Shown here: positions 42,465 to 52,462 of the stretch, in pieces
How the letters are laid out: the number at the start of each line of letters is the position of its first letter
Numbering within the stretch: position 1 is the stretch's first letter
Assembly: GCF_029193885.1 (NCBI RefSeq)
Contig: NZ_JARFVB010000004.1
Coordinates: forward strand, 124,001-188,000
Direction: 5' to 3'
Length of the DNA: 64,000 nucleotides
From: Flagellimonas yonaguniensis
GTDB taxonomy: Bacteria; Bacteroidota; Bacteroidia; Flavobacteriales; Flavobacteriaceae
Made by a program: the position numbers and the translations under genes
Notes under the pieces: generated by a model
The model's database searches: none
Told to the model about the DNA's origin: nothing
Seen by the model: only the letters and a program-made list of their open reading frames with translations

Positions 42465-43037
42465 ATGAGGTTTGAGTCATTATTTTACAGTGAAAGGCTT
42501 AACAAAAAACATGAGAGGTATCAGCTTACTTTAGCTGGATCATTTGCTATACTTGCTTTTGGAATTATTGCAGGTTTCTATAAGGATGAAAATTATAGAA
42601 GCGACTCAAGAAGATTGGCTAGACTAATAGGACGAGCCTTCAATGGACTTAAAAACATGGAAATTGTTGATGTTGTCATTGCTGGCCTAACAGCATTGGT
42701 ACTTGGATTCATTACTATTTTTATTTTAGACAACATATTCCAAAACAGAAAAATAATTGTTGCGTTCGAAATTGACCAAACCAAACAAAGCGTAATATTT
42801 GAAACAAAAAAACTTGGTGGCAAGCAATCTATCAAAAATGAATATAGTTTGGGACAAATATCATTTTCAAATAGAAATCTAAAAGATGGAATAAATAATG
42901 ATGTTTTTGACTGTTTGGAATTTAAGAAAGACCAAAAGTCTATCGGAATTCTATATTTAGACCATCCAATGTGGAGTATTGTCGATTCAATTGAATTAAA
43001 TCACTCCATAAATATATTAAAAAAACTGATCATATAA
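42465..43037 (+). CDS. Orphan two-helix membrane protein
   Basis: The 190-residue protein has two transmembrane helices (about 22-40 and 66-88) with a basic stretch (R-R-L-A-R-L-I-G-R) between them, and a soluble C-terminal half of about 100 residues rich in Asn, Lys, Ile and Asp. I do not recognise any domain. Its DNA is more AT-rich than gnd before it and the ChaN-like gene after it. It starts 27 bases after gnd and ends 5 bases before the next ATG, so it could be carried on the same transcript. Confidence 0.6.
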   Translation: MRFESLFYSERLNKKHERYQLTLAGSFAILAFGIIAGFYKDENYRSDSRRLARLIGRAFNGLKNMEIVDVVIAGLTALVLGFITIFILDNIFQNRKIIVAFEIDQTKQSVIFETKKLGGKQSIKNEYSLGQISFSNRNLKDGINNDVFDCLEFKKDQKSIGILYLDHPMWSIVDSIELNHSINILKKLII

Positions 43038-43042
43038 CTAAA

Positions 43043-43894
43043 ATGAGAAAACTAATACTCCTTCTTACTTTTACCCTTTGCCTTGCAACCCTATCGGCTC
43101 AAAAAGAACCCTACGTCATCTACAACGCCAAAGGGAAAAAGGTATCGTACAAAAAAATGCTTAAGAACCTTGAGATAAAAGATATGGTACTGTTCGGGGA
43201 ACTGCACAACAATCCCATTGCACATTGGCTCCAGTACGAGCTTACAGCCGACCTGCACGGCAAACGACAACTCATTCTAGGTGCCGAAATGATCGAAGCC
43301 GACAATCAGGACGAGCTCAACGATTACCTTTCTGGCAAAATAGATTATAAAGCGTTGGATTCCACCGCACGGCTCTGGAACAACCATAAAACCGATTATG
43401 CGCCCTTGGTGGACTTTGCCAAGGACAATAGTTTGGTTTTTGTGGCCTCCAATGTGCCAAGACGGTACGCCAGTATGGTGTACAAAGGTAGTTTTGAAGC
43501 CTTGGACTCACTCCCCACCCAAGAAAAGGAATGGATTGCCCCCTTGCCCATTGCTTATGATCCCGAATTGCCTGGGTATCAAAACATCCTAAAAATGATG
43601 GGCGACCATGGCAGCCCTACTTTGGTAATGGCCCAGGCCATTAAAGATGCCACCATGGCTCATTTTATCCTTGAAAATTACGAAGAGGCAAGCTTGTTTC
43701 TACATTACAACGGGGCCTACCATTCCAATAACTACGAAGGCATCCTTTGGTACCTGCAATTGGAACGCCCCGATTTGGAATACGGTACCATCTCCACGGT
43801 TACACAGGAAAATGTGCACAAACTGGAGACAGAAAACCACAATCTAGCCGATTACATTATCTGTGTGGACCAAAACATGACCACAACCTATTAA
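43043..43894 (+). CDS. ChaN-family (haem-binding/iron-regulated) exported protein
   Basis: A 283-residue exported protein with a signal peptide (about 1-19) and a ChaN/TIKI-type domain: V-L-F-G-E-L-H-N-N-P-I-A-H at about 50-62, L-I-L-G-A-E-M-I-E-A-D-N-Q at about 78-90, and a late F-L-H-Y-N-G-A-Y-H-S-N-N-Y-E-G-I. ChaN homologues bind haem between two subunits and resemble EreA/TIKI metalloproteases, so the activity may be proteolytic or haem-related. No haem receptor is adjacent. Confidence 0.85.
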   Translation: MRKLILLLTFTLCLATLSAQKEPYVIYNAKGKKVSYKKMLKNLEIKDMVLFGELHNNPIAHWLQYELTADLHGKRQLILGAEMIEADNQDELNDYLSGKIDYKALDSTARLWNNHKTDYAPLVDFAKDNSLVFVASNVPRRYASMVYKGSFEALDSLPTQEKEWIAPLPIAYDPELPGYQNILKMMGDHGSPTLVMAQAIKDATMAHFILENYEEASLFLHYNGAYHSNNYEGILWYLQLERPDLEYGTISTVTQENVHKLETENHNLADYIICVDQNMTTTY

Positions 43895-43969
43895 TTCCAC
43901 TACTTTTTTAGAGGTATCTCCCGGTAAGGGGCAAATTGCTTATTTTTAAGAGTCTAAATAACTGACCTC

Positions 43970-46000
43970 ATGAAAAAATTATTCACCACCATGTTACTGT
44001 TTGTGGCCATAACCCCTATAGGGTTTGGTCAAGTGCAGTCAAATCTAGAGTTACTGGATATCTTTAATATGGAAAATGTTTCCGACCCACAGATTTCCCC
44101 TGATGGCTCTAAAATCATCTACGTAAGGAACTTCAAGGATGTGATGACAGACAAGAATCTTTCCAACCTCTGGACCATCAATTTTGATGGAACCAACAAT
44201 CGACCGTTAACCACAGGCAATCACAATGACTTTGCCCCCAGATGGTCTCACGATGGCTCAAAAATCGTTTTCAAATCAAATATGGCGGACGATAAAATGA
44301 AACTCTACCTGATGTGGTTGGACACCAAGGAAACCATGGCCTTGACCAACACACCAAAATCCCCAGGTTCCGTTTCATGGTCTCCTGACAATACACATGT
44401 AGCCTTTAACATGTTCGTCCCGAAAGCCAATAAATCAATCATAAAAATGCCTGGCAAACCGGAAGGTGCCAAATGGAACGAGCCGCCCAAGTACATTGAC
44501 AAAATGAACTATCGTGGGGATGGTGCCGGGTATTACAAAGGAGGTAACTCACAATTGTTTACCCTACCCATAAGCGGAGGCACACCCAAACAACTTACCT
44601 TTTCAGATTTTGACCACGGAGGGCCCATCTGGAGCAAGGATGGCAAACACTTATATTTCAGTGCCAACTTCCATAAAGATGAAGAGTTTGAGCCTGCGGA
44701 TAGCGAAATCTACTCCATCAACGTAAACACAGGAGAAACCACTCCGCTCACTGACCGCTATGGTCCAGATTCACATCCCGTTTTATCTCCAGACGGTTCA
44801 AAAATTGCTTATTTGGGCTACGACGACCACTTACAAGGGTATCAACTTACCCAATTGTATATAATGAACACCGATGGCTCAGAATCACAGTTGATATCAG
44901 GTAACTTAGATCGTGATGTGGGAGACATGGCATGGAACAGTAAAGGAAACGGTCTATATTTTATTTATACTGATCAAGGAATGGGCAAATTGGCATCAGT
45001 CAGTCTATCCGGAAAAGTAGATGATATCACAAATGGATTAGGTGGTTTATCCTTGGGAAGACCATATAATGCCGCCAGTTTTTCAGCATCCACCAATAAT
45101 AAATTTGCCTACACAATGGGCAATACCAGTCATCCCTCAGATTTGGGCGTATCAGATACTCGAAACACCAAACGTTTAACAGCTGTAAACGATGATCTAT
45201 TTTCTTTTAAGAAATTGGGCGATGTTGAAGAAATGTGGTGGGAATCATCGTATGACCAAAGAAAAATACAGGGTTGGGTCGTAACTCCTCCCGACTTTGA
45301 CCCATCAAAAAAATATCCGATGATCCTTGAAATCCACGGAGGTCCCTTTACCAGTTATGGTGAAGTATATTCCGCCGAGATTCAGGCCTATGCAGCCGAG
45401 GGTTATGTAGTGCTCTACACCAATCCACGTGGTAGTACCAGCTATGGTGAAGAATTCGGAAACCTGATACACCACGACTACCCCAACCATGACTACGAAG
45501 ATTTAATGTCGGGCGTGGATGCCCTTTTGGAAAAAGGCTATGTGGATGAAAATAACTTATTTGTGACCGGAGGTTCCGGTGGTGGTGTACTTACTGCCTG
45601 GATTGTGGGGAAAACCGACCGCTTTAAGGCAGCAGTGGTGGCCAAACCCGTCATCAATTGGACGAGCTTTGTGCTTTATGCAGATGGGGTTCAATTTTTC
45701 TCCAAATATTGGTTCGGCAAAAAACCTTGGGAAGACCCCGAAAACTATAGGAGACGCTCGCCCCTTACTTATGTGGGGAATGTGACCACCCCAACAATGC
45801 TCTTGACAGGTGAAGAAGACTACCGAACCCCTATTGCGGAATCGGAGCAATTCTATGCAGCGCTAAAATTGGAAAATGTAGAGACAGCAATGGTAAGAAT
45901 CCCTGGGGCTGGACACGGTATTGCCAACAAACCCAGCAATTTGATTGCCAAGATTGCAAGTGTACTGGCTTGGTTTGGTAAGTTCAAAGGAGATGATTAA
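43970..46000 (+). CDS. S9-family prolyl oligopeptidase-like peptidase
   Basis: A 676-residue exported serine peptidase. After the signal peptide (about 1-20) come TolB/WD40-like propeller repeats (D-P-Q-I-S-P-D-G-S-K-I, S-W-S-P-D-N, H-P-V-L-S-P-D-G-S-K-I) to about 400, then the alpha/beta-hydrolase domain with H-G-G-P at about 452, N-P-R-G-S at about 486, Ser in G-G-S-G-G at about 534, Asp in E-E-D-Y-R-T-P at about 616 and His in G-A-G-H-G-I at about 648. The set matches acylaminoacyl- or dipeptidyl-peptidases that digest short peptides in the periplasm. Confidence 0.94.
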   Translation: MKKLFTTMLLFVAITPIGFGQVQSNLELLDIFNMENVSDPQISPDGSKIIYVRNFKDVMTDKNLSNLWTINFDGTNNRPLTTGNHNDFAPRWSHDGSKIVFKSNMADDKMKLYLMWLDTKETMALTNTPKSPGSVSWSPDNTHVAFNMFVPKANKSIIKMPGKPEGAKWNEPPKYIDKMNYRGDGAGYYKGGNSQLFTLPISGGTPKQLTFSDFDHGGPIWSKDGKHLYFSANFHKDEEFEPADSEIYSINVNTGETTPLTDRYGPDSHPVLSPDGSKIAYLGYDDHLQGYQLTQLYIMNTDGSESQLISGNLDRDVGDMAWNSKGNGLYFIYTDQGMGKLASVSLSGKVDDITNGLGGLSLGRPYNAASFSASTNNKFAYTMGNTSHPSDLGVSDTRNTKRLTAVNDDLFSFKKLGDVEEMWWESSYDQRKIQGWVVTPPDFDPSKKYPMILEIHGGPFTSYGEVYSAEIQAYAAEGYVVLYTNPRGSTSYGEEFGNLIHHDYPNHDYEDLMSGVDALLEKGYVDENNLFVTGGSGGGVLTAWIVGKTDRFKAAVVAKPVINWTSFVLYADGVQFFSKYWFGKKPWEDPENYRRRSPLTYVGNVTTPTMLLTGEEDYRTPIAESEQFYAALKLENVETAMVRIPGAGHGIANKPSNLIAKIASVLAWFGKFKGDD

Positions 46001-46033
46001 AAGCCATGGCAAGATTGTTCAAAGATTATGGAT

Positions 46034-46071
46034 AAAAAAACAAGCCCGGTTCACAATTGTGAACCGGGCTT
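46034..46071 (-). terminator. Terminator of the RND efflux operon (30-bp perfect palindrome)
   Basis: Positions 46042-46071 form an uninterrupted 15+15 palindrome of high stability. On the minus strand it is followed by G and T7, so it terminates the efflux operon; on the plus strand no U-run follows, though it may still slow read-through from the S9 peptidase gene. Confidence 0.82.
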
Positions 46072-46124
46072 CATTTTGGGTAAATCAATAGCCAAGACAA
46101 TAGGTCAAACCATCGATTTGGGAC

Positions 46125-47552
46125 TTAATTCCAGCCACCGCCCAAGGCGCGGTACATATTTACCTGGGCCAGTAGCTGGTCTCTTTTGGTCTCTACCAGT
46201 TCCATGCGGGACTCCAAGGCCTCACGTTGTGCCAAAAGCACCTCAATGTATTCCACCCTTGCGGATTGGAACAAGCGTGTGGACAAGTCTATGGATTCCG
46301 TTAAGGCCTGTACTTGACCATCTTTCAAATCATAGCTCTTTTTTAAGTTATCGATGTTGGACAACTGGTTGGCCACTTCGATGTAAGCATTCAAAATAGC
46401 CTTTTCATATTCATAAACCGCTTGCAACTGTCTTGCAGTCGCATTTTTATATTGTGCCTTGATCGCATTTCTATTGATCAAAGGTGCTACCATATCTCCA
46501 ATGGCCGAATACAAAACAGATTCTGGCGTGGTGGTAAGGTATTTGGTATCGAATGCTTCCAGACCCAGACCTGCTTTTATCGTAAACTGCGGATAAAAGT
46601 TGGCCTTGGCCGCCTTGGTGTCCAATTTTGCTGCCGCCAATTCAAACTCAGCACTACGTACATCGGGTCTATTTTGCAACAATTGCGAAGGAATTCCAGC
46701 GTAAATCACATCAATGGGGGTGTCGATAAAATTATCGGACGCCCGCTGAATATGCTGCGGAGAGCGACCTATCAAAAAGTTCAATCGGTTTTCCACTTCC
46801 ACGATTTCCTGTTGGATTTCATATTTATGACTTTGGTTTTTCATTACCTCTGCCTGAAAACGCTTAACAGCTAATTCCGTGGCACGAGCAGCTTGCTTTT
46901 GCAGTTTTACCATGCGTAATGCATTCTGCTGTATCTCTAAGTTTTGATCGATAATGGACTTCTGATTATCCAAAGCCATCAACTCATAATACGAATCAGC
47001 TATCTCGGCCACCAAATTAGTGACCATGAAATTCTTCCCTTCCACACTGGAAAGGTATTCGAACACAGCCGCTTTTTTCTCGTTACGAAGTTTCTTCCAA
47101 ACATCGAGTTCCCAAGTGGCAAAGGCCCCAACCATATAATTGGTCAGGGGTTCGGGGAACTCTTCGCCTTCCTTCACTTCGAGATTCTTTTCCACGGAAC
47201 CATTTCGGGTATACTCCCCCACTTTTTCAACCTCAGCACCAGCCTGAAGGTTGACAAAGGGCAAATACTCCCCTTTCTTGGCCTGAATCCTGTTTTTGGC
47301 CATATCCACTTGCTGCAACATGATGTTCAGCTCCTGGTTTTTTACCAAAGCGGAATCAATCAACGCAATGAGGTTGGGATCTTTAAAGAACTCCTTCCAT
47401 TCCACCAATCCAGTGTTAACAGTATCGGCTGACTGGTTTTGATAGTTTTCCGGGACCACTACGTTCTCGTCCCTGATCTCGCGAGTGGGCACACAAGAAT
47501 AAAAGGCCACCATCGCCATCATTCCGAATAAAAGTAATTTACTATGCTTCAT
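46125..47552 (-). CDS. RND efflux outer-membrane lipoprotein (TolC/NodT family)
   Basis: The outer-membrane channel of a tripartite pump. From the ATG at 47552 (M-K-H-S-K-L-L-L-F-G) it has 475 residues, with a lipobox F-Y-S-C and two OEP repeats; characteristic segments are V-P-E-N-Y at the start, W-K-E-F-F-K-D-P-N-L-I-A-L-I, Y-L-P-F-V-N-L-Q-A-G, L-V-A-E-I-A-D-S-Y-Y, P-S-Q-L-L-Q-N-R-P-D-V-R and G-G-G-W at the end. In-frame ATGs at 47564 and 47582 are alternatives. The start overlaps the end of the RND gene by 11 bases. Confidence 0.93.
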   Translation of the reverse strand: MKHSKLLLFGMMAMVAFYSCVPTREIRDENVVVPENYQNQSADTVNTGLVEWKEFFKDPNLIALIDSALVKNQELNIMLQQVDMAKNRIQAKKGEYLPFVNLQAGAEVEKVGEYTRNGSVEKNLEVKEGEEFPEPLTNYMVGAFATWELDVWKKLRNEKKAAVFEYLSSVEGKNFMVTNLVAEIADSYYELMALDNQKSIIDQNLEIQQNALRMVKLQKQAARATELAVKRFQAEVMKNQSHKYEIQQEIVEVENRLNFLIGRSPQHIQRASDNFIDTPIDVIYAGIPSQLLQNRPDVRSAEFELAAAKLDTKAAKANFYPQFTIKAGLGLEAFDTKYLTTTPESVLYSAIGDMVAPLINRNAIKAQYKNATARQLQAVYEYEKAILNAYIEVANQLSNIDNLKKSYDLKDGQVQALTESIDLSTRLFQSARVEYIEVLLAQREALESRMELVETKRDQLLAQVNMYRALGGGWN

Positions 47553-50500
47553 CTTGGTCGCCATTTTTCTCTTTCTTTCCATTTCTTGTGGTCATTTTTT
47601 TCAAAAGTTTATTCACTTCTTTCAAACGAGTGCGCAATCTGCTCTCCCTATCATCATTCTTAAAGAATTCCTCCGAAATCGGTTCATCATGCTCATCCTT
47701 GATCAAGCTCTTGCCATCTGCCATTTTAGCAAATACATAGTACAGACCGGGAATCAACAAGACACCGAAAATGGTTCCGATAAGCATACCGCCCAAAGCA
47801 GAACCTCCGATGGTACGGTTTCCTATGGCACCTGCACCTGTTGCCACCACCAATGGTATCAAACCAGCGATAAAAGCAAACGAGGTCATTAAAATTGGCC
47901 TGAAACGCTGTTTGGAACCTTCAATGGCAGCTTCGAGAATGGTTGAGCCCTGTCGGTGTTTCTGGACCGCGAACTCAACGATCAATACTGCGTTCTTGCC
48001 TAACAGCCCAACCAACATGATCATTCCAATTTGTGCGTACACATCGTTCGACAATCCCATGAGCTTCAGCAGGAAGAATGAGCCGAACACTCCCACCGGA
48101 AGCGATAGGATCACTGCCAATGGGAGTAAGAAACTCTCATACTGGGCCGCCAATACCAAATACACGAATATGAGCACCACAATGAAAATATAAATGGACT
48201 CATTTCCACGTTGGGCTTCATCGTAAGAAAGACCTTCCCATGCTATATCGTATCCTCTTGGCAAATTTTGTTCCGCAACTTCACGAATGGCATCAATGGC
48301 ATCGCCACTGGTATACCCTTTTGCGGGCAATCCACGGATGGCTGCCGAATTATACAGGTTATAGCGCGTTACCTCATTGGGACCCAAACGTTTCTCCATG
48401 GTCATAAATGAGGAATAGGGCACCATTTCCCCCTCTTCGTTCTTGACAAAGAGCTTTTCCAAATCGGACGGCATACCACGGTATTCGGGGGCAGCCTGGG
48501 TGTACACCTTAAAGAATCGCCCGAAACGAATGAATCCTTGTTCGTAGGTACTACCGATCAGAATGTTCAGGTTTTCCATGGCCTTTCCTATGGAAACGCC
48601 TTTTTGCATGGCCACCTTATTATTGATTTTCAACTCGTACTGCGGATAATTGGCAGCATAGAACGTAAACAAACCAGCCAACTCCTTACGCTCACGCAAG
48701 GCATCCATAAACTCATTGTTGATTCTTTCGAACTCATGGTAATCCGTACTATTGGTCTTGTCCAACAAACGCATTGCAAAACCACCGGATGAACCAAAAC
48801 CTGGAACCGCTGGGGGCTCAAAATATTCGATTACCGCACCGAGGTCCTTGGTCTCTTCTTCCAGTTCCTCCATGATCTCGTGCACGGAATGCTCCCGTTG
48901 CGACCATGGCTTCAGGTTGATGAGACAGGTACCTGCATTGGAACCACGGCCTTCCGTCATGATCTCATAACCTGCCAAAGAGGAAACGGACTCCACGCCT
49001 TCGGTCTCCTCACAGATGGCCTGAAGTTTTCTGGCCACCTCATTGGTTCGTTCCAAAGTGGCTCCCGGAGGTGTCTGAATAATGGCGTAAATCATCCCCT
49101 GGTCTTCATTGGGGATAAATCCGGCGGGCAATACTTGGTTCGTAAAGAAAATACCTGCACAGAAAGCCAGTAACACTCCAAAAGTGACCACTCTGCGATT
49201 TACGATCTTGTTCAACACCCCAACATATCGTCCCGTAAGTTTTTCAAACCTTCCATTGAACCAATCAATGAATCGGTTTACAGGGGATTTCCGTCTCGGT
49301 TTACCATGGGTGTTTTTCAGCATCATGGCACATAGCACCGGTGTCAATGTCAGGGCCACTATGGCCGATATCACAATAGATCCCGCCATGGTTATGGAGA
49401 ACTGTCGATAGAATACCCCCACAGGTCCCGTCATAAATGAGATGGGGATAAACACCGAGGTCATTACCAAGGTAATGGCAATAATGGCCCCACCAATCTC
49501 GCCCAATACTTCGTAGGATGCCTTGTAGGGCGTAAGGTTCTCTTCTTCCATTTTTACGTGGACGGCCTCAACCACTACAATAGCGTTGTCCACCACAATA
49601 CCAATGGCCAATACAAGAGCAAACAGTGTTATCAGGTTGATGGACAGTCCAAAGAGCTGCATGACGAAGAATGCACCGATCAGCGATACGGGTACCGCAA
49701 TGATGGGTATCAAAGTTGAACGCCAATCCCCTAAAAAGAGGAATACCACAATAGCCACCAGAATAAAGGCGTCACGAAGGGTATGCAGTACTTGATCTAT
49801 GGATGCATCCAAGAAGTTGGATACGTCATAACTGATTTTATAATCAATTCCGGGGGGCATCTCCGCTTCCAGTTCCGTCAATTTTTCCTTGACTGATTTG
49901 ATTACATCGCTACCGTTACTGCCAAAAGTCTGTTTTAATACTATGGATGCTGAGGGATCACCATCCAGATTGGAATAAATATCAAAGAACTCACTACCCA
50001 ATTCAACATCGGCGACATCACCAAGTGTAAGGATTTCCCCATCATCGTTGGCCTTGATAATGATATCCTTGTATTGTTGGGGTTCGTTATATCGGTTCTG
50101 ATAGACCAGTACATATTCCAGCGATTGCGCCTTTTTTCCCGAGCTTCTTCCTAAACGTCCAGGTCTAGCAAGAATACTTTGCTCTTCCATGGACTCCAAA
50201 ATCTCTTCAGCGGAAACGTTGTAAGCCCGCATTCGGTCTGGTTTGAGCCAAACCCGCATGGCAAACTTTCGGCTACCCAGAATTTTGGCACTTGCAATAC
50301 CGTTGATACGCTGGATCTCGGGTATCATTTTGGTATAAGCGTAGTTGTACAGGAATTTTTCGTCGTTGTTCTTGGCATCACTGAACAAGTTCACATACAT
50401 CAACATACTGGGCTGAACGGGGGTAATCACCACCCCTTCCCGTTGCACCAGCTCGGGCAACAAGGGCATTACTTGATCCACCCGTGTCTTTACCCGGACC

Positions 50501-50811
50501 ACGGCTTGGTTGGGGTCGGTTCCTGGTTCAAAGATCACACGTAAAGTTCCTTCTCCAGCACTTGTGGCATCTGAAGCGATGTACCGCATGCCCTGTACCC
50601 CGTTGATGGAGGTTTCCAAAGGAATTAGCGTGGAATTTACCAACACATCGGCACTTGAACCTGGGTAGGCAATGAATATATTGACCGTGGTGGGTGCAAT
50701 TTGTGGGAACTGCGAAATAGGCAGTTGTTTTATGGCCAACAGTCCCGTAAAAACTATTATGACCGAGATCACAATAGCCAGAACAGGTCTGTGAATGAAT
50801 TTTTTAAACAT
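47542..50811 (-). CDS. RND multidrug efflux transporter (HAE-1/AcrB type)
   Basis: The 1089-residue inner-membrane proton-drug antiporter has twelve transmembrane helices and two large periplasmic loops. It starts M-F-K-K-F-I-H-R-P-V-L-A-I-V-I-S. Proton-relay residues are in place: the Asp pair region of helix 4 in I-G-I-V-V-D-N-A-I-V-V-V-E at about 402-414, and Lys in G-K-N-A-V-L-I-V-E-F at about 940. The charged C-terminal tail is about 40 residues longer than in AcrB. It is the middle gene of adaptor-pump-channel. Confidence 0.96.
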   Translation of the reverse strand: MFKKFIHRPVLAIVISVIIVFTGLLAIKQLPISQFPQIAPTTVNIFIAYPGSSADVLVNSTLIPLETSINGVQGMRYIASDATSAGEGTLRVIFEPGTDPNQAVVRVKTRVDQVMPLLPELVQREGVVITPVQPSMLMYVNLFSDAKNNDEKFLYNYAYTKMIPEIQRINGIASAKILGSRKFAMRVWLKPDRMRAYNVSAEEILESMEEQSILARPGRLGRSSGKKAQSLEYVLVYQNRYNEPQQYKDIIIKANDDGEILTLGDVADVELGSEFFDIYSNLDGDPSASIVLKQTFGSNGSDVIKSVKEKLTELEAEMPPGIDYKISYDVSNFLDASIDQVLHTLRDAFILVAIVVFLFLGDWRSTLIPIIAVPVSLIGAFFVMQLFGLSINLITLFALVLAIGIVVDNAIVVVEAVHVKMEEENLTPYKASYEVLGEIGGAIIAITLVMTSVFIPISFMTGPVGVFYRQFSITMAGSIVISAIVALTLTPVLCAMMLKNTHGKPRRKSPVNRFIDWFNGRFEKLTGRYVGVLNKIVNRRVVTFGVLLAFCAGIFFTNQVLPAGFIPNEDQGMIYAIIQTPPGATLERTNEVARKLQAICEETEGVESVSSLAGYEIMTEGRGSNAGTCLINLKPWSQREHSVHEIMEELEEETKDLGAVIEYFEPPAVPGFGSSGGFAMRLLDKTNSTDYHEFERINNEFMDALRERKELAGLFTFYAANYPQYELKINNKVAMQKGVSIGKAMENLNILIGSTYEQGFIRFGRFFKVYTQAAPEYRGMPSDLEKLFVKNEEGEMVPYSSFMTMEKRLGPNEVTRYNLYNSAAIRGLPAKGYTSGDAIDAIREVAEQNLPRGYDIAWEGLSYDEAQRGNESIYIFIVVLIFVYLVLAAQYESFLLPLAVILSLPVGVFGSFFLLKLMGLSNDVYAQIGMIMLVGLLGKNAVLIVEFAVQKHRQGSTILEAAIEGSKQRFRPILMTSFAFIAGLIPLVVATGAGAIGNRTIGGSALGGMLIGTIFGVLLIPGLYYVFAKMADGKSLIKDEHDEPISEEFFKNDDRESRLRTRLKEVNKLLKKMTTRNGKKEKNGDQDEA

Positions 50812-50834
50812 AATAACTAAGGATTATGGGATTG

Positions 50835-51917
50835 TTACTCAGTGTACAAATCAAGGTGGGCGAGTACGGATTCGGGTTTTTCAAAATCGTAATGTATCTT
50901 CTCCCCGCTTTTTACCATCCGGATACCTTCCAAAAGCACTTTGTCGTTCAACGAAAGCCCTTTTTCCACCACAAATAGGTGTGGTAGTTCAGCTCCTACG
51001 ACTATTTCCCGCTGTTGTACGGTATCGTTCTCATCGAGTACAAACACAAATTTTTTGTCCAACACCTCAAAAGTTGCTTTTTGAGGGATAAGCATCGCTT
51101 TGTCCAGCGGCACTTTCATCAAAATGCTTCCTGTCTCGCCATGTCTTAAAATACCATCGGGATTGGAGAAGGTCGCCCTAAAGGCTATGTTTCCCGTTTC
51201 GTGGTTGAATTCTCCCTCAATGGTCTCCACAACACCTGACTGATTGAACTTTTTGTTATTGGCCATTAACAGCTCAACGGCTTGTTTTTCGTTCTTTTTG
51301 GCACTAGTTATGTAATCCAAATATTCGGCTTCGGGCACATTGAAGTACACCCACATCTTGGAGTTGTCGGATAGAGTCGTTAAAAGTTCTCCTTCGTCCA
51401 AAAGACTACCTTCCCTTGCCTCCAAATGGTCCATTATCCCATCAAATGGGGCACGGATATCGGTAAATCCTAAATGGGTCTCAGCCAATGTAACTTCTGC
51501 TTTGGCCCTATCAAACTCCGCTTTGGCCATGGCAAGTTCGTTTGCGGACACTACATTGCCATCTGCCAATAATTTAGTGTTCTTGTACTCTATTTCAGCT
51601 ACTTCTGCCTCTGCTTTAGCCTTTTGCAGGTCTGCTTGGTAGACATTGGGCATAATGTGGAACATTTGCTGTCCCTTTTTTACATGTTGCCCTTCATCCA
51701 CATAAATGTGCTGCAGGTATCCTTTTTCCAAAGCCCTTAGCTCAATATGCCTAATGGAATGGATTTGACACACATAGTCCTTGGTGATTGAAGTGTCTTT
51801 TTGAATGGGACTGGACACGAGAAATTTGGTTTCTTCCTTGTTTTCGTGTTCTTTGGATTCGCAGCTTGCATAGCACATCACTACAAGCAAGCCGATGAAG
51901 ATGGAAAATCTCCTCAT
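50835..51917 (-). CDS. RND efflux periplasmic adaptor lipoprotein
   Basis: A 360-residue membrane-fusion protein anchored by the lipobox Y-A-S-C (about Cys19). It shows the lipoyl half-motifs G-Y-L-Q-H-I-Y-V-D-E-G-Q-H-V-K-K-G-Q at about 65-82 and G-F-T-D-I-R-A-P-F-D-G-I-M at about 150, a helical hairpin between them, then the beta-barrel and proximal domains with L-R-H-G-E-T-G-S-I-L and P-Q-K-A-T-F-E-V. First gene of the three-gene pump operon; the RND gene follows 23 bases later. Confidence 0.94.
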   Translation of the reverse strand: MRRFSIFIGLLVVMCYASCESKEHENKEETKFLVSSPIQKDTSITKDYVCQIHSIRHIELRALEKGYLQHIYVDEGQHVKKGQQMFHIMPNVYQADLQKAKAEAEVAEIEYKNTKLLADGNVVSANELAMAKAEFDRAKAEVTLAETHLGFTDIRAPFDGIMDHLEAREGSLLDEGELLTTLSDNSKMWVYFNVPEAEYLDYITSAKKNEKQAVELLMANNKKFNQSGVVETIEGEFNHETGNIAFRATFSNPDGILRHGETGSILMKVPLDKAMLIPQKATFEVLDKKFVFVLDENDTVQQREIVVGAELPHLFVVEKGLSLNDKVLLEGIRMVKSGEKIHYDFEKPESVLAHLDLYTE

Positions 51918-52060
51918 AGTTTTACTGGTTTAAAAAATGTTTAGAAATGGTCAAGGGAAGTCCGAATCCACATAAAGGGACCTGCCCTTGGTTATTGATT
52001 ATTACCCAAAGGGTTGCGGATAGATGCAAAGCGCTGTTTCTGCCTTGCTAAAAAGAAATT

Positions 52061-52462
52061 CTAAATTCGGAATACCTGAAACCTAACATGCTTCCTTATG
52101 GACGAAGCCGATTTGGGTATGGAAAACCCACAGTTGGTGTTAGATTCCAAAAACAACTGCCCCCAAGAGGCAGCAAAAAAATTGGCAGTTGAAAAACTGC
52201 CATACTCCAAAGAAAAACTGTGTGATGTCGCTTCTTCCTCACGCTCGTCCTTTTCTTCAATGTCTATTTCAGCGCAGTGCCTTTTTTCTAGCCCTGATTG
52301 CAAAGCATTGAACGAAGCGAAGGAATGTTGATTTTCTAAATTTTGAAGGTGGCAAGCATTGTTCGCATGCGTAGTGTTTTGCGAATCTGCATACAAATTA
52401 ATGAGTCCTCCCAACAATAGGATAAATAGAGGAAACAAATATTTTGCAAATGCTTTTTTCAT
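52061..52462 (-). CDS. Small exported His/Cys-containing protein of unknown function
   Basis: The 133-residue protein has a signal peptide or anchor (about 8-25), then a polar segment rich in His, Glu, Ser and Asn with Cys in H-A-N-N-A-C-H-L, K-R-H-C-A-E-I-D and N-T-N-C-G-F and an acidic run E-E-K-D-E-R-E-E-E. No family is recognised. It lies 143 bases upstream of the efflux adaptor on the same strand; the His/Cys content would allow metal binding, which is a guess. Confidence 0.6.
   Translation of the reverse strand: MKKAFAKYLFPLFILLLGGLINLYADSQNTTHANNACHLQNLENQHSFASFNALQSGLEKRHCAEIDIEEKDEREEEATSHSFSLEYGSFSTANFFAASWGQLFLESNTNCGFSIPKSASSIRKHVRFQVFRI

Noticed and set aside
46028-46399. A 123-codon frame after the S9 peptidase gene
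   Set aside because: It runs through the 30-bp palindromic terminator and then antisense to the outer-membrane channel gene; the Pro/Cys-rich translation is not protein-like.
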